Shown here piece by piece: positions 17,433 to 27,900 of a stretch of DNA of 64,000 bases (its first letter is position 1; every line of letters starts with the position of its first letter). The notes under the pieces are model-generated. The model did not search any database. It was not told the DNA's origin and saw only the letters and a program-made list of their open reading frames with translations. The translations under genes and the position numbers were made by a program. Source of the stretch: Ectopseudomonas alcaliphila. GTDB taxonomy: Bacteria; Pseudomonadota; Gammaproteobacteria; Pseudomonadales; Pseudomonadaceae. The stretch is from contig NZ_FNAE01000003.1 in the NCBI RefSeq assembly GCF_900101755.1, forward strand, positions 524,715-588,714. Reading direction: 5' to 3'.

Positions 17433-18818
17433 TTACTCGGCCAGGCGCCAGGTGGTGCCGCCCTTGCCGTCTTCCAGCACCACGCCCATGGCGGTGAGCT
17501 GATCGCGGATGCGGTCGCTTTCTGCCCAGTTCTTGTCGGCGCGCGCCTGCAGACGCGCGGCGATCAGTGCATCCACCTGCGCCGCATCGACCTTGCCGGC
17601 AGCGCCAGCCTGGAGGAAGGCTTCCGGTTCGAGCTGCAGCACGCCAAGCACGCTGGCCAATTGCTTGAGCTGGGCAGCCAGGCCAGCAGCGGCCTGTACG
17701 TCCGACTCACGCAGGCGGTTGACCTCGCGAATCATCTCGAACAGCACAGCGCAGGCTTCCGGCGAGTTGAAATCGTCGTCCATGGTCGCGCCGAAGCGCT
17801 CCACATACGCCTCGCCACCGGCAGGCGCTGCTTCCGGCAAACCTTTCAGGCCGTTGTAGAAACGCTCCAGGGCGCCCTTGGCTTCCTTGAGGCTTTCTTC
17901 CGAATAGTTGATCGGGCTGCGGTAATGGCTGGACACCAGCAGGTAGCGCACCACCTCCGGGTGGTACTTCTCCAGCACCTCGCGAATGGTGAAGAAGTTG
18001 CCCAGGCTCTTGGACATCTTTTCGCCATCGACGCGCACTGCGCCAGCGTGCATCCAGGCATTGGCGTACTGCTTGCCAGTGGCCGCCTCGCTCTGCGCGA
18101 TCTCGTTCTCGTGGTGCGGGAACACCAGATCCGGGCCACCACCATGGATGTCGAAGGTCTCGCCCAGGCAGCAGGTGGACATCACGGAGCACTCGATGTG
18201 CCAACCCGGACGCCCCTTGCCCCAGGGCGAATCCCAGCTCGGTTCGCCCGGTTTGGCGCCTTTCCACAACACGAAGTCCAGCGGGTCTTCCTTGATTTCG
18301 TCGACTTCGATGCGTGCGCCGATCTTCAGCTCGTCGATCCTGCGGCGCGACAGCTTGCCGTAGGTCTCGAACTTGGTGACGCGGTAGTACACGTCGCCAT
18401 TGCCCGGCGCATAGGCGTAGCCCTTGTCGATCAAGGTCTGGATCATCTGGTGCATGCCGGCGATGTGCCCGGTGGCACGCGGCTCGATGTCCGGGCGCAG
18501 CACGCTCAGGCGCGCTTCGTCTTCATGCATCGCAGCGATCATGCGCTCGACCAGTGCCTCGAACGGCTCGCCGTTCTCCTGCGCGCGCTTGATGATCTTG
18601 TCATCGATATCGGTGATATTGCGCACGTAGGTCACGTCATAGCCGCGCTGACGCAGCCAGCGGGTGACCACGTCGAAGGCGACCATCACCCGGGCGTGGC
18701 CGATGTGGCAGAAGTCATACACGGTCATGCCGCACACGTACATGCGCACGTGATTGCCTTCCAGCGGTTTGAACGCTTCCTTGACCTTGCTCAGGGTGTT
18801 GTAGATGGAGAGCGCCAT
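17433..18818 (-). CDS. cysS: Cysteinyl-tRNA synthetase
   Basis: The 461-residue product has the standard class I synthetase layout. [10 protein letters not shown] holds the first zinc ligand, HIGHAR is the HIGH motif and [10 protein letters not shown] the KMSKS loop near residue 266. Further zinc ligands are in HIECSVMS and [10 protein letters not shown]. It charges tRNA-Cys in the cytosol. It starts immediately after the glnS stop codon and is probably co-transcribed with glnS, the order also found in P. aeruginosa. Confidence 0.98.
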   Translation of the reverse strand: MALSIYNTLSKVKEAFKPLEGNHVRMYVCGMTVYDFCHIGHARVMVAFDVVTRWLRQRGYDVTYVRNITDIDDKIIKRAQENGEPFEALVERMIAAMHEDEARLSVLRPDIEPRATGHIAGMHQMIQTLIDKGYAYAPGNGDVYYRVTKFETYGKLSRRRIDELKIGARIEVDEIKEDPLDFVLWKGAKPGEPSWDSPWGKGRPGWHIECSVMSTCCLGETFDIHGGGPDLVFPHHENEIAQSEAATGKQYANAWMHAGAVRVDGEKMSKSLGNFFTIREVLEKYHPEVVRYLLVSSHYRSPINYSEESLKEAKGALERFYNGLKGLPEAAPAGGEAYVERFGATMDDDFNSPEACAVLFEMIREVNRLRESDVQAAAGLAAQLKQLASVLGVLQLEPEAFLQAGAAGKVDAAQVDALIAARLQARADKNWAESDRIRDQLTAMGVVLEDGKGGTTWRLAE

Positions 18819-20483
18819 TTATTGCCCCCAGGAGTCGCGCAGGGTCACGGTACGGTTGAACACCGGCTTGCCTGGCTGCGAATCCTTGTCCAGGCAGAAA
18901 TAGCCTTCGCGCTCGAACTGGAAGCGATCATCAGCCGTCGCCTGGGCCAGCGATGGCTCGGCGCGGCAACCGGTGAGCACGACCAGCGACTCGGGGTTGA
19001 TGTTGTCGAGGAAGCTGCCGCCCTCTTCGCTCTTCTCCGGGTTGGCCGAGCGGAACAGGCGGTCGTACAGGCGCACTTCGCACTCGACGCTCTCGGCCGC
19101 TGGCACCCAGTGAATCACGCCCTTGACCTTGCGGCCTTCGGGGTTCTTGCCCAGGGTGTTCTCGTCATAGGAGCAGCGCAGCTCGACGATGTTGCCGGCG
19201 GCGTCCTTGATCGCCTCGTCGGCGCGGATCACGTAGCTGCCGCGCAGGCGCACTTCGCCGCCCGGGATCAGGCGCTTGAAGCCGTCCGGCGGGGTTTCCT
19301 CGAAGTCGCTGGCGTCGATGAAGATCTCGCGGGAGAACGGCAGCACGCGGGTGCCGATGTCCTGCTTGGGGTGACGCGCCAGCTCCAGATTCTCGACCTT
19401 GCCCTCGGGGTAATTGGTGATCACCACCTTCAGCGGCTTGAGCACGCACATGGCACGCGCGGCATTGGCATCCAGATCATCGCGAATGGCGAACTCGAGC
19501 ATGCCGATGTCCACCAGACCACCGGCGCGGTTGACGCCGATCATGTCGCAGAACGCGCGGATCGAAGCCGGGGTATAGCCGCGACGACGGTAGCCGGACA
19601 GCGTCGACATGCGCGGGTCGTCCCAACCGTTGACGTGCTTCTCGTCGACCAGCTGCTTGAGCTTGCGCTTGCTGGTGATGGTGTAGTTCAGGTTCAGCCG
19701 GGCGAATTCGTACTGACGCGGCTGCGCCGGTACCGGCAGGTTCTCCAGGAACCACTCGTACAGCGGGCGGTGATCCTCGAACTCCAGGGTGCAGATGGAG
19801 TGGGTGATGCCCTCGATGGCGTCCGACTGACCATGAGTGAAGTCGTAGCTCGGGTAGATGCACCACTTGTCACCAGTCTGGTGGTGATGGGCGTGGCGGA
19901 TGCGGTAGAGGATCGGGTCGCGCAGGTTGATGTTCGGCGAAGCCATGTCGATCTTGGCGCGCAGCGAACGGGCGCCGTCCGGGAACTCACCGGCTTTCAT
20001 ACGCGCGAACAGATCGAGGTTCTCTTCCACGGAGCGCTCGCGGAACGGGCTGTTCTTGCCCGGTTCGTTCAGGCTGCCGCGGTATTCACGCATCTCTTCG
20101 GCATTCAGGTCGCAGACGAAGGCCTTGCCGGCCTTGATCAGCTCGATGGCCCAGGCATGCAGTTGGTCGAAATAGTTGGAGGCGTAGCGCTCCTCACCGG
20201 CCCACTTGAAGCCCAGCCACTCGACGTCGGCCTTGATCGCATCGATGTATTCCTGGTCTTCCTTGGCCGGGTTGGTGTCGTCGAAACGCAGGTTGCACTG
20301 GCCGCCGAACTCTTCGGCCAGGCCGAAGTTCAGGCAGATGCTCTTGGCATGGCCGATGTGCAGGTAGCCGTTGGGCTCCGGCGGGAAGCGGGTCACGATC
20401 TTGGCGTGCTTGCCGCTGTCCAGATCAGCCTGGACGATGGGGCGCAGGAAGTTGGCAGCTTTTTCGACGGTAGGCTTGCTCAT
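18819..20483 (-). CDS. glnS: Glutaminyl-tRNA synthetase
   Basis: The 554-residue protein is a full-length bacterial Gln[19 protein letters not shown] carries the HIGH motif, and a variant KMSKS is present as [10 protein letters not shown]. The C-terminal anticodon-binding beta-barrels cover about residues 340-550. It is cytosolic and is the first gene of the glnS-cysS unit. It is transcribed divergently from ppiB with 160 bases between them. Confidence 0.98.
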   Translation of the reverse strand: MSKPTVEKAANFLRPIVQADLDSGKHAKIVTRFPPEPNGYLHIGHAKSICLNFGLAEEFGGQCNLRFDDTNPAKEDQEYIDAIKADVEWLGFKWAGEERYASNYFDQLHAWAIELIKAGKAFVCDLNAEEMREYRGSLNEPGKNSPFRERSVEENLDLFARMKAGEFPDGARSLRAKIDMASPNINLRDPILYRIRHAHHHQTGDKWCIYPSYDFTHGQSDAIEGITHSICTLEFEDHRPLYEWFLENLPVPAQPRQYEFARLNLNYTITSKRKLKQLVDEKHVNGWDDPRMSTLSGYRRRGYTPASIRAFCDMIGVNRAGGLVDIGMLEFAIRDDLDANAARAMCVLKPLKVVITNYPEGKVENLELARHPKQDIGTRVLPFSREIFIDASDFEETPPDGFKRLIPGGEVRLRGSYVIRADEAIKDAAGNIVELRCSYDENTLGKNPEGRKVKGVIHWVPAAESVECEVRLYDRLFRSANPEKSEEGGSFLDNINPESLVVLTGCRAEPSLAQATADDRFQFEREGYFCLDKDSQPGKPVFNRTVTLRDSWGQ

Positions 20484-20643
20484 GGTGTCCTTAACAATAC
20501 TGGCGCGGCACAGGGTAGGCCGCTTCGGGCAAAGTCCGTATCATAACCAACCTGTCAAGCCCCTGACAGGGTGCATGCCACCCTGGCAAGCGCTGTTCAC
20601 CTCAGAGCCATCGGCTCGAACCTGCCTCATCACGGATACGATC

Positions 20644-21141
20644 ATGATCAAACTGCACACCAACCACGGCGTCATCACCCTGAACCTGTTCGCCGACAAG
20701 GCCCCGGAAACCGTGGCCAACTTCGAGCAATACGTGAAGGAAGGCCACTATGACGGCACCATTTTCCACCGCGTAATCGGCAACTTCATGATCCAGGGCG
20801 GCGGTTTCGAGCCGGGCATGAAGCAGAAGCCGACCCGCGCACCGATCAAGAACGAAGCCAACAACGGCGTGGCCAACAAGGTCGGCACCGTCGCCATGGC
20901 CCGCACCATGGAGCCGCATTCGGCCAGCGCGCAGTTCTTCATCAACGTCGCCGACAACGGCTTCCTCAACCACAGCGCGCCGACCGTACAGGGCTGGGGC
21001 TACGCGGTGTTCGGTGAAGTGGTCGAAGGCATGGACGTGGTCGAGAAGATCAAGGGCGTCGCCACCACCATGAAATCCGGCCACCAGGACGTGCCGGTCG
21101 ACGACGTGATCATCGAGAAGGCCGAAGTCGTAGCCGAGTAA
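20644..21141 (+). CDS. ppiB: Peptidyl-prolyl cis-trans isomerase B (cyclophilin)
   Basis: The ATG at 20644 (MIKLHTNHG) gives 165 residues, the usual size of cytoplasmic PpiB. The cyclophilin active site is visible: [13 protein letters not shown] with the catalytic Arg, [18 protein letters not shown] and the C-terminal [15 protein letters not shown]. There is no signal peptide, so it acts in the cytosol on peptidyl-proline bonds. lpxH starts four bases after its stop codon, which indicates an operon. Confidence 0.96.
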   Translation: MIKLHTNHGVITLNLFADKAPETVANFEQYVKEGHYDGTIFHRVIGNFMIQGGGFEPGMKQKPTRAPIKNEANNGVANKVGTVAMARTMEPHSASAQFFINVADNGFLNHSAPTVQGWGYAVFGEVVEGMDVVEKIKGVATTMKSGHQDVPVDDVIIEKAEVVAE

Positions 21142-21145
21142 GTCG

Positions 21146-21874
21146 ATGATTCTGCTGATCTCCGATCTGCATCTCGAAGAGAAACGCCCGGATATCACCC
21201 GGGCGTTTCTGCATTTTCTCGCCACTCGCGCGCGCCAGGCCGAGACGCTGTACATCCTCGGCGACTTCTTCGAAGTCTGGATCGGCGACGACGGCATGAC
21301 GCCCTTCCAGCACGAGATCGCCCGTGCCCTGCGCGAGCTGAGCGACGCCGGTACGCGCATCTACCTGATGCATGGCAATCGCGACTTTCTCATCGGCAAG
21401 CGCTTCTGCCGTGAGGCCGGCTGCACCCTGCTGAGCGATCCGCACAAGGTGCAGATGAACGGTGAGCCCGTGCTGCTGATGCACGGCGACAGCCTGTGTA
21501 CCCTGGACGTCGGCTATATGAAGCTACGGCGCTGGCTGCGCAATCCGCTGTCGCTGCTGATTCTGCGCAACCTGCCGTTGAGCACCCGGCAGAAGCTGGC
21601 GCGCAAGCTGCGCAACGAAAGCCGCGCACAGACGCGAATGAAAGCCAGCGAGATCGTCGACGTCACACCGGACGAAGTGGTCAAGCTGATGACCGCTTAC
21701 GGTGTACGTACGCTGATCCACGGCCATACCCACAGGCCGGCGGTGCACGAACTGGACGTGAACGGCCAACCTGCACGACGCATCGTCCTGGGTGACTGGG
21801 ATCGTCAGGGCTGGGCGTTACAGGTCGATGACGAGGGGTTCAACCAGGCGCCGTTCGAGTTGACGAGCGCCTAA
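21146..21874 (+). CDS. lpxH: UDP-2,3-diacylglucosamine diphosphatase
   Basis: The 242-residue protein is a calcineurin-like metallophosphatase with the complete LpxH motif set: [39 protein letters not shown] and [10 protein letters not shown], which hold the two Mn2+ ions. It cleaves UDP-2,3-diacylglucosamine to lipid X in lipid A synthesis, at the inner face of the inner membrane. It is coupled to ppiB, and two REP-like palindromes follow its stop codon. Confidence 0.97.
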   Translation: MILLISDLHLEEKRPDITRAFLHFLATRARQAETLYILGDFFEVWIGDDGMTPFQHEIARALRELSDAGTRIYLMHGNRDFLIGKRFCREAGCTLLSDPHKVQMNGEPVLLMHGDSLCTLDVGYMKLRRWLRNPLSLLILRNLPLSTRQKLARKLRNESRAQTRMKASEIVDVTPDEVVKLMTAYGVRTLIHGHTHRPAVHELDVNGQPARRIVLGDWDRQGWALQVDDEGFNQAPFELTSA

Positions 21875-21875
21875 C

Positions 21876-21936
21876 CGTAGCCCGGATGAAATCCGGGGAA
21901 TTGCCGAAACTCGCCCCGGATTTCATCCGGGCTACG
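21876..21936. repeat. REP-like inverted repeat, CCCGGAT family
   Basis: Two perfect 23-base arms (21876-21898 and 21914-21936) around a 15-base spacer begin CGTAGCCCGGAT. The same family occurs at 58416-58472, and a degenerate single arm occurs near 45362. Confidence 0.9.
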
Positions 21937-21967
21937 AAAGCCCCACCCTGTTCGACTCGACCTAACC

Positions 21968-22034
21968 TTGTAGGAGCGGCTTCAGCCGCGAAGGCCACTA
22001 TACTCCGCGTTCGCGGCTGAAGCCGCTCCTACAA
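21968..22034. repeat. REP-like inverted repeat, GTAGGAGCGGCTTCAGCC family
   Basis: Two perfect 25-base arms (21968-21992 and 22010-22034) flank a 17-base spacer. This is the well-known Pseudomonas GTAGGAGCGGC repeat. It lies between the convergent lpxH and miaE genes and can fold as a long hairpin; its right end reaches the miaE boundary at 22035. Confidence 0.92.
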
Positions 22035-22715
22035 TTATTGGAAAACCGCTTCGCGGCTGCTTTCTACAGGCACACCACTATGGAAACGGAACTGCTCATC
22101 CGGCGAGGTGATCAGCTCCTGCTCCACCGCACGCACCACCTCGATACGCGCGTCCACGTCGGCTGCATCGCCATACAGGTAGGCGAGCTTGAGATAACCC
22201 CGGTAGTGGCGCCCTTCGCTCTCCAGCAGCCCGGCGTAGAACTTGGCCAGTTCAGCATCCAGCCTCGGCACCAGGGCAGCGAAGCGCTCGCAGGAGCGCG
22301 CCTCGATGAAAGCACCGACCACCAGCACGTCTACCAGCCGCTCGACCTCGCCACCGCGCAGCAGCGCGCGCAGGCCGGCTGCGTAGCGCGACGCCGAAAC
22401 ATGGCGAACCTCGATGCCACGCCCGCGAATGATCTTGCTCACCTGCTCGAAGTGCACCAGCTCTTCACGGGCCAAACGCGACATTCTCGCGGTCAATTCG
22501 GTCTTGGTCAGGTAGCGCCCCATCAGGCTCAGGGCCGTCTGCGCCGCCTTGTATTCCAGGTTGCGATGGTCGAGCAGGAGGATTTCCTGCTGGCGCAGGG
22601 CCTCGTCCAGCCAGGCATCAGGCGTGGCGACGCCACCGAGAAACCCGAGAATTTCCTGCAGGATCGACACAGGTTCCTCACCGTTAGTCGGAACATGCTC
22701 GGCATTTGACATCAT
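22035..22715 (-). CDS. miaE: tRNA-(ms2io6A) hydroxylase
   Basis: The 226-residue product belongs to the MiaE family of ferritin-like di-iron monooxygenases, which hydroxylate the isopentenyl side chain of ms2i6A37 in tRNA. Candidate ligands are in LEYKAAQTALSLMGRY, REELVHFEQV and LESEGRHYRGYL, giving the paired E...ExxH pattern. The start MMSN at 22715 has no strong ribosome-binding site. Its position between lpxH and the Usp gene matches the order in P. aeruginosa. A REP palindrome abuts its 3' end. Confidence 0.92.
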   Translation of the reverse strand: MMSNAEHVPTNGEEPVSILQEILGFLGGVATPDAWLDEALRQQEILLLDHRNLEYKAAQTALSLMGRYLTKTELTARMSRLAREELVHFEQVSKIIRGRGIEVRHVSASRYAAGLRALLRGGEVERLVDVLVVGAFIEARSCERFAALVPRLDAELAKFYAGLLESEGRHYRGYLKLAYLYGDAADVDARIEVVRAVEQELITSPDEQFRFHSGVPVESSREAVFQ

Positions 22716-22795
22716 ATTTGAAGCGCTCTAGGTGCTGGCGAGGTTGAAAATGGCGGGCCATTATACGAGTGGCAGGCCGGACGACCAGCATGCCG

Positions 22796-22838
22796 TTGAT
22801 GCAGGTCAACAAGCCGCTGGCAACGACGCACCTATAGT
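22796..22838 (+). promoter_or_regulatory. Anr/FNR-type promoter of the universal stress gene
   Basis: TTGAT-GCAG-GTCAA at 22796-22809 matches the Anr consensus TTGAT-N4-ATCAA with one mismatch. A -10-like TATAGT at 22833-22838 places the likely start of transcription about 41.5 bases from the box centre, the classical FNR activator position. Confidence 0.75.
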
Positions 22839-22872
22839 TGAATAAGCGCTATTCATTCTCAGGGAGACGACC

Positions 22873-23736
22873 ATGCAAGCGATCCGTAGCATTCTGGTGG
22901 TGATGGAGCCCCAGCACCCCGAAGGCCTCGCACTGAAGCGGGCAAAACTGATAGCGGGAGTCACCCAGTCGCATCTGCACCTGCTGGTCTGCGACAAGAA
23001 AGGCGACCACAGCGCTTGGCTCAACGATCTCAGCAGCACCCTCGGCGAAGAAGGCTTCAGCGTTTCCACCCAGCAGTCCTGGCATGACAACCCGCATCAG
23101 ACCATCATCGCCGTACAGCAGGCCGAAGGCTGCGGGCTGGTGATCAAGCAACATCTGCCGGACAACCCGCTGAAAAAGGCCCTGCTCACCCCGGAAGACT
23201 GGAAACTGCTGCGTTACTGTCCAGGCCCGGTACTGATGGTCAAGACCGAACGCCCCTGGACGGGCGGCAACATCCTCGCCGCCGTGGATGTGGGCAACGC
23301 CGATGGCGAGCATCGCACCCTGCACGCCGGCATCATCAGCCATGGCTATGATATCGCCGGCCTGGCCAAAGGCACCTTGCACGTGACCACCGCGCATCCG
23401 ACGCCAATGCTGTCGGCTGCCGACCCGACCTTCCAGCTCAAGGAAACCATCGAGGCGCGCTACCGCGAGCAGTGCCGCAGCTTCCAGGCCGAGTACGACA
23501 TCAGCGACGACCGCCTGCATGTGCTCGAAGGCCCAGCCGACGTGGTGATTCCACAGGTTGCCCATCAGTTCAATGCCGCCGTCACGGTGATCGGCACCGT
23601 GGCGCGCACCGGGCTTTCCGGGGCACTGATCGGCAACACGGCCGAAGTCATACTCGACGCACTGGAAAGTGATGTACTGGTACTCAAGCCGGACGAAATC
23701 ATCGCCCATCTGGAAGAACTGGTGGCGCAGCGCTGA
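22873..23736 (+). CDS. Tandem universal stress protein, UspE-like
   Basis: The 287-residue protein contains two Usp domains (about 1-140 and 150-275). The second ends with VTVIGTVARTGLSGALIGNTAEVILD, the G-2x-G-9x-G(S/N) type nucleotide-binding loop. It is cytosolic. In P. aeruginosa the syntenic gene (PA1789) is among the Usp genes induced under oxygen limitation through Anr, and the Anr box upstream here fits that. Its probable role is survival under anaerobic energy stress. Confidence 0.9.
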   Translation: MQAIRSILVVMEPQHPEGLALKRAKLIAGVTQSHLHLLVCDKKGDHSAWLNDLSSTLGEEGFSVSTQQSWHDNPHQTIIAVQQAEGCGLVIKQHLPDNPLKKALLTPEDWKLLRYCPGPVLMVKTERPWTGGNILAAVDVGNADGEHRTLHAGIISHGYDIAGLAKGTLHVTTAHPTPMLSAADPTFQLKETIEARYREQCRSFQAEYDISDDRLHVLEGPADVVIPQVAHQFNAAVTVIGTVARTGLSGALIGNTAEVILDALESDVLVLKPDEIIAHLEELVAQR

Positions 23737-23752
23737 GCCAACGGCTGAAACG

Positions 23753-23784
23753 AAAATGCCGCTCCGGAACGAGCGGCATTTTTA
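23753..23784. terminator. Bidirectional terminator between Usp and DUF1289 genes
   Basis: A perfect 12-base stem (23753-23764 with 23771-23782) with a six-base loop is flanked by A and T tracts. It serves two convergent genes. Confidence 0.85.
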
Positions 23785-23796
23785 CCTGTGCAGAGG

Positions 23797-24273
23797 CTAG
23801 ACCCTCAGCTCAAGCCCTTCGCGCAGAAACTTCGGCGCGATGTAGCGCTCGTAGTGCGCTTCAGAGAGCAGGAAGAACTCACGATCGATGGCATCGCGCA
23901 GCTCAGGCAGCGCCCAGTTGCGAAACTCGGGCAGCAGCACCATGCCATAGGCTTCCAGCTGATTGATCACCCGAGCGCCCCGCGCGATCAGCTGATAGGC
24001 CCAGCAATAAGGCGACTGTTGCGGCACGAAGCGAATCTGCCGCTGCTCCAGCTGACCACGCAGACGTTGTTCATCGAACACTTCCAGCTTGGCGGCCATC
24101 ACCTGCACCAGCAGCACTTCCAGACGCGTCCAGACGGCGCGCTTCTCGTCGTCGTTGTAACTGTTCCAGTTGATCACCTCATGGTGGAAGCGCTTGCAAC
24201 CGCGGCACACGACATCGCCGTAAACGGTCGAACACAGCCCCACACAAGGCGTCTTGATGCGCTGATTGGACAT
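23797..24273 (-). CDS. DUF1289 family protein with N-terminal cysteine motif
   Basis: The 158-residue protein starts with the DUF1289 cysteine pattern (TPCVGLCSTVYGDVVCRGCKR, Cys at about 10, 14, 23 and 26), likely a metal site. A helical region with many charged residues follows. DUF1289 proteins are usually shorter; here about 100 extra residues follow the motif. Function is unknown. The gene is convergent with the Usp gene and divergent from acnB. Confidence 0.85.
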   Translation of the reverse strand: MSNQRIKTPCVGLCSTVYGDVVCRGCKRFHHEVINWNSYNDDEKRAVWTRLEVLLVQVMAAKLEVFDEQRLRGQLEQRQIRFVPQQSPYCWAYQLIARGARVINQLEAYGMVLLPEFRNWALPELRDAIDREFFLLSEAHYERYIAPKFLREGLELRV

Positions 24274-24830
24274 GGCAAAACAGAATAGACAGCAGAATGG
24301 CCTGGCATCTTAGCCCTTTGTCTAATCCAGATCACCCCTGCCGACAGGCCAGCGAAAACTACCTGCGTTGGCACTACTGCGTTAAAAACGGCCTCAAAAT
24401 GCTCACTTAGAACAGCTAAATTGCGCTTTTTCGGCCATTTTTGCGGGGCCGCCATCGGTCTTGGGTTGTCTGCCAATCCTTTTTCAGCAGCCTGCCGATA
24501 CGGGGACATCGGCTTAACTTTATCTGCGCTTTCCATTAGAATCGGCCCGCCTTTTACGGCGCCAATGTCCGTTGGAAGCTGTTTTCAAAGCGTCACGAGC
24601 ACAGTCGATCCTGCAGGTACGATGGCGGCGCAGCCACTTGGAGTCCCCCCGAGCGTCTGCGTCAGCCCTCATCAGAAACCGTCCTGCCGGCGTAAAACTT
24701 TGAAAGCAGCTTCTACAAGAGACTCATGAAACCTCGGCTGATCGGCTCATAAAGTCGAAAAGCGCCTGGTCATGAGTATCTGGATCGCGTCCCGGACAAC
24801 CCTTTGGGACCACTGATGAGGGTAATAACT
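24274..24830. other. Long divergent region upstream of acnB
   Basis: These 557 bases separate the DUF1289 start (minus strand) from the acnB start. They contain an imperfect inverted repeat at 24371-24447 and a less structured stretch that probably holds the acnB promoter and leader. No open frame in it has coding character. A regulated leader for acnB is possible, but I see no intrinsic terminator in it. Confidence 0.5.
24371..24447. repeat. Imperfect palindrome of a recurrent Pseudomonas intergenic type
   Basis: GCGTTAAAAACGGCC on the left and GGCCATTTTTGCGG on the right are near-complementary arms around a centre containing ATGCTCA and GCGCTTTTTC. From memory, sequences of this kind recur between genes in many Pseudomonas genomes; a genome search would confirm it. 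Confidence 0.5.
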
Positions 24831-27440
24831 GTGCTTGAAGCCTACCGCAAACACGTAGCAGAGCGTGCCGCTCAGGGTATCGTGCCCCAGCCGCTGAACG
24901 CCGAACAAACCGCAGGCCTGATCGAGCTGCTGAAAAACCCGCCTGCTGGCGAAGAAGAATTCCTCGTAGACCTGATCACCAACCGCGTACCGCCAGGCGT
25001 CGATGAGGCTGCCTACGTCAAGGCTGGTTTCCTCTCTGCCATCGCCAAGGGCGAAGCCACTTCCCCGCTGATCAGCAAGCAACGCGCCGTTGAGCTGCTG
25101 GGCACCATGCAGGGCGGCTACAACATCGCCACCATGGTCGAGCTGCTGGATGACGCCGAGCTGGCTGCAGTCGCTGCCGAACAGCTCAAGCACACCCTGC
25201 TGATGTTCGACGCCTTCCACGACGTTGCCGAGAAAGCCAAAGCGGGCAATGCTCACGCTCAAGGCGTGCTGCAGTCTTGGGCCGATGGCGAGTGGTTCAA
25301 GAAGCGTCCGACCCTGGCTGACAAGATCAGCCTGCGCGTGTTCAAGGTCACCGGCGAAACCAACACCGACGACCTGTCCCCTGCCCCGGACGCCTGGTCG
25401 CGCCCTGATATCCCGCTGCACGCCCTGGCCATGCTGAAAATGGCCCGCGAAGGCATCGTGCCTGACGTGCAAGGTTCCATCGGCCCGATGAAGCAAATCG
25501 AGCAGATGCGCGGCGAAGGTTTCCCGATCGCCTACGTCGGTGACGTGGTCGGTACTGGCTCTTCCCGCAAATCCGCCACCAACTCGGTGCTGTGGTTCTT
25601 CGGCGACGACATTCCGTACGTGCCGAACAAGCGCGCTGGTGGCTTCTGCTTCGGCAGCAAGATCGCCCCGATTTTCTACAACACCATGGAAGACGCCGGC
25701 GCCCTGCCGATCGAATTCGATGTGTCGAACATCAACATGGGTGACGTGATCGACCTGTACCCGCATGCCGGCAAGGTCTGCAAGCACGGTACCGATGAAG
25801 TCATCACCACCTTCGAACTGAAAACCCCGGTTCTGCTCGACGAAGTGCGCGCTGGCGGCCGTATCCCGCTGATCATTGGCCGTGGTCTGACCGACAAAGC
25901 CCGCGCTGAGCTGGGCCTGGGCCCAACCGATCTGTTCAAACTGCCGGAAGCCCCGGTCGATACCGGCAAGGGTTACACCCTGGCACAGAAGATGGTCGGC
26001 AAGGCCTGCGGCCTGCCGGAAGGCAAAGGCGTACGTCCGGGCACCTACTGCGAACCGAAGATGACCACCGTCGGTTCCCAGGACACCACTGGCCCGATGA
26101 CCCGCGACGAGCTGAAAGACCTGGCTTGCCTGGGCTTCTCCGCTGACCTGGTCATGCAGTCGTTCTGCCACACCGCGGCTTATCCGAAGCCAATCGACGT
26201 CACCACCCACCACACCCTGCCGGATTTCATCCGCACCCGTGGCGGCGTGTCCCTGCGTCCTGGCGACGGCATCATCCACAGCTGGCTGAACCGCATGCTG
26301 CTGCCGGATACCGTCGGTACCGGTGGTGACTCGCATACCCGCTTCCCAATCGGCATCTCCTTCCCGGCCGGTTCCGGCCTGGTTGCCTTCGCCGCTGCCA
26401 CTGGCGTAATGCCGCTGGACATGCCGGAGTCGGTACTGGTGCGCTTCAAGGGCAAACTGCAACCGGGCATCACCCTGCGTGACCTGGTGCATGCCATCCC
26501 TTACGTGGCCATCCAGAAAGGCCTGCTGACCGTCGAGAAGAAAGGCAAGAAGAACATCTTCTCCGGCCGCATCCTCGAGATCGAAGGTCTGGACGAGCTG
26601 ACCGTCGAGCAAGCGTTCGAGCTGTCCGACGCCTCCGCCGAGCGTTCCGCCGCGGGTTGCACCATCAAGCTGCCGGAAAAGGCGATTGCCGAGTACCTGC
26701 GTTCGAACATCACCCTGCTGCGCTGGATGATCAGCGAAGGCTACGGCGATGCCCGCACCATGGAGCGTCGCGCTCAAGCGATGGAAGCCTGGTTGGCCGA
26801 TCCGAAGCTGATGGAAGCCGACAAGGACGCCGAGTACGCCGAAATCATCGAAATCGACCTGGCCGACATCAACGAACCGGTGCTCTGCGCACCGAACGAC
26901 CCGGATGATGCCCGCCTGCTCTCGACCGTTCAGGGCGAGAAGATCGATGAAGTGTTCATCGGTTCGTGCATGACCAACATCGGTCACTTCCGTGCTGCCG
27001 GTAAGCTGCTGGATCAGGTCAAGGGTCAGCTGCCGACTCGTCTGTGGCTGTCGCCGCCGACCAAGATGGACGCTCACCAGCTGACCGAAGAAGGCTACTA
27101 CGGCATCTACGGCAAGGCTGGTGCGCGCATGGAAATGCCGGGCTGCTCGCTGTGCATGGGTAACCAGGCGCGGGTTGAGCCGAACTCGACGGTCGTTTCG
27201 ACCTCGACCCGTAACTTCCCGAACCGCCTGGGTGACGGCGCCAACGTGTACCTGGCCTCTGCCGAACTGGCAGCAGTCGCTTCGATTCTCGGCAAACTGC
27301 CGACCGTCGAGGAGTACATGGAGTACGCGAAGAACATCGACAGCATGGCTGCCGACGTTTACCGCTACCTGAGCTTCGACCAGATCGCCGACTTCCGCGA
27401 AGCGGCAGCGAACGCCAAGATCCCGGTCGTTCAGGCCTGA
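24831..27440 (+). CDS. acnB: Bifunctional aconitate hydratase 2 / 2-methylisocitrate dehydratase
   Basis: I choose the GTG at 24831, preceded by GAGGG at 24818-24822, which gives 869 residues and begins MLEAYRKHV like known AcnB proteins; a longer frame starts at 24804. The domain order is that of AcnB: an N-terminal HEAT-like helical domain (about 1-155), the swivel domain (about 160-370), then the catalytic domains. The 4Fe-4S cysteines are in [10 protein letters not shown] and GCSLCMGNQ, and GSCMTNIGH is also conserved. It interconverts citrate and isocitrate in the TCA cycle. A strong terminator follows. Confidence 0.97.
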   Translation: MLEAYRKHVAERAAQGIVPQPLNAEQTAGLIELLKNPPAGEEEFLVDLITNRVPPGVDEAAYVKAGFLSAIAKGEATSPLISKQRAVELLGTMQGGYNIATMVELLDDAELAAVAAEQLKHTLLMFDAFHDVAEKAKAGNAHAQGVLQSWADGEWFKKRPTLADKISLRVFKVTGETNTDDLSPAPDAWSRPDIPLHALAMLKMAREGIVPDVQGSIGPMKQIEQMRGEGFPIAYVGDVVGTGSSRKSATNSVLWFFGDDIPYVPNKRAGGFCFGSKIAPIFYNTMEDAGALPIEFDVSNINMGDVIDLYPHAGKVCKHGTDEVITTFELKTPVLLDEVRAGGRIPLIIGRGLTDKARAELGLGPTDLFKLPEAPVDTGKGYTLAQKMVGKACGLPEGKGVRPGTYCEPKMTTVGSQDTTGPMTRDELKDLACLGFSADLVMQSFCHTAAYPKPIDVTTHHTLPDFIRTRGGVSLRPGDGIIHSWLNRMLLPDTVGTGGDSHTRFPIGISFPAGSGLVAFAAATGVMPLDMPESVLVRFKGKLQPGITLRDLVHAIPYVAIQKGLLTVEKKGKKNIFSGRILEIEGLDELTVEQAFELSDASAERSAAGCTIKLPEKAIAEYLRSNITLLRWMISEGYGDARTMERRAQAMEAWLADPKLMEADKDAEYAEIIEIDLADINEPVLCAPNDPDDARLLSTVQGEKIDEVFIGSCMTNIGHFRAAGKLLDQVKGQLPTRLWLSPPTKMDAHQLTEEGYYGIYGKAGARMEMPGCSLCMGNQARVEPNSTVVSTSTRNFPNRLGDGANVYLASAELAAVASILGKLPTVEEYMEYAKNIDSMAADVYRYLSFDQIADFREAAANAKIPVVQA

Positions 27441-27458
27441 TCCAAGCGTCGTAAAAGG

Positions 27459-27484
27459 AGCCCCGCCTAGTGCGGGGCTTTTTT
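27459..27484 (+). terminator. Terminator of acnB
   Basis: An 8-base GC-rich stem (27459-27466 with 27472-27479) is followed directly by five T residues, 18 bases after the acnB stop. Confidence 0.9.
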
Positions 27485-27590
27485 ATGCGCGAGCACAAAG
27501 CGTCTTTTGCCACACCCGGCTTGCAGCCGGTGCGCCACCGTCTACCTTCTGAAAAGGGGAGCCCCCCCGATCACCCGTCAGGAGCACGTC

Positions 27591-27800
27591 ATGAAGCCAT
27601 GGATCATCGCCGCCCTGTGCCTGTTCGGCCTGGCCGGCTGCAGCAGCGAGTACATCATCACCACCACCGATGGCCAGATGCTCACCAGCGACGGCAAGCC
27701 GGAACTGGACAAGGACACCGGCATGCTCGAATTCACCGATAGCGAAGGCCGCAAGCAGCAGATACCGCAGAGCAGCGTGAAGCAGATGCTGGAGCGCTGA
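27591..27800 (+). CDS. Small YgdI/YgdR-like lipoprotein
   Basis: AGGAG at 27580-27584 supports the ATG at 27591; the frame upstream is a shadow. The 69-residue protein has a lipoprotein signal (LCLFGLAGC, Cys at about 16) followed by SSEYIITTTDGQMLTSDGKPELDKDTGMLEFTDS, the compact SH3-like fold of the DUF903 (YgdI/YgdR) family. It is probably anchored in the outer membrane. Function of the family is unknown. It stands alone between acnB and the nasST promoter. Confidence 0.88.
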   Translation: MKPWIIAALCLFGLAGCSSEYIITTTDGQMLTSDGKPELDKDTGMLEFTDSEGRKQQIPQSSVKQMLER

Positions 27801-27832
27801 ACACTTCACCCAACAGCGCAGATTCTGCGCAC

Positions 27833-27849
27833 TGGCATATGCCTTGCTT
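27833..27849 (+). promoter_or_regulatory. Sigma-54-type promoter upstream of nasS
   Basis: TGGCAT at 27833-27838 and TTGCTT at 27844-27849 give the GG and GC dinucleotides (27834-27835 and 27846-27847) with exactly ten bases between them, as needed for RpoN promoters. Nitrogen control through NtrC would fit the downstream nitrate-sensing genes. I could not identify an NtrC site with confidence. Confidence 0.6.
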
Positions 27850-27900
27850 TCTCTCCATGCAGTGAGCCTCTCCGGCGACGGACAAGGCCCGAACGACAAC

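Noticed and set aside
17661..20546. 961-codon open frame on the plus strand opposite cysS and glnS
   Set aside because: It is antisense to two certain genes, has no domain, and its composition (rich in His, Val, Asp and Gln) is typical of a GC-rich shadow frame.
24747..27077. 776-codon open frame opposite acnB
   Set aside because: acnB on the plus strand is unambiguous and the antisense product lacks any known motif.
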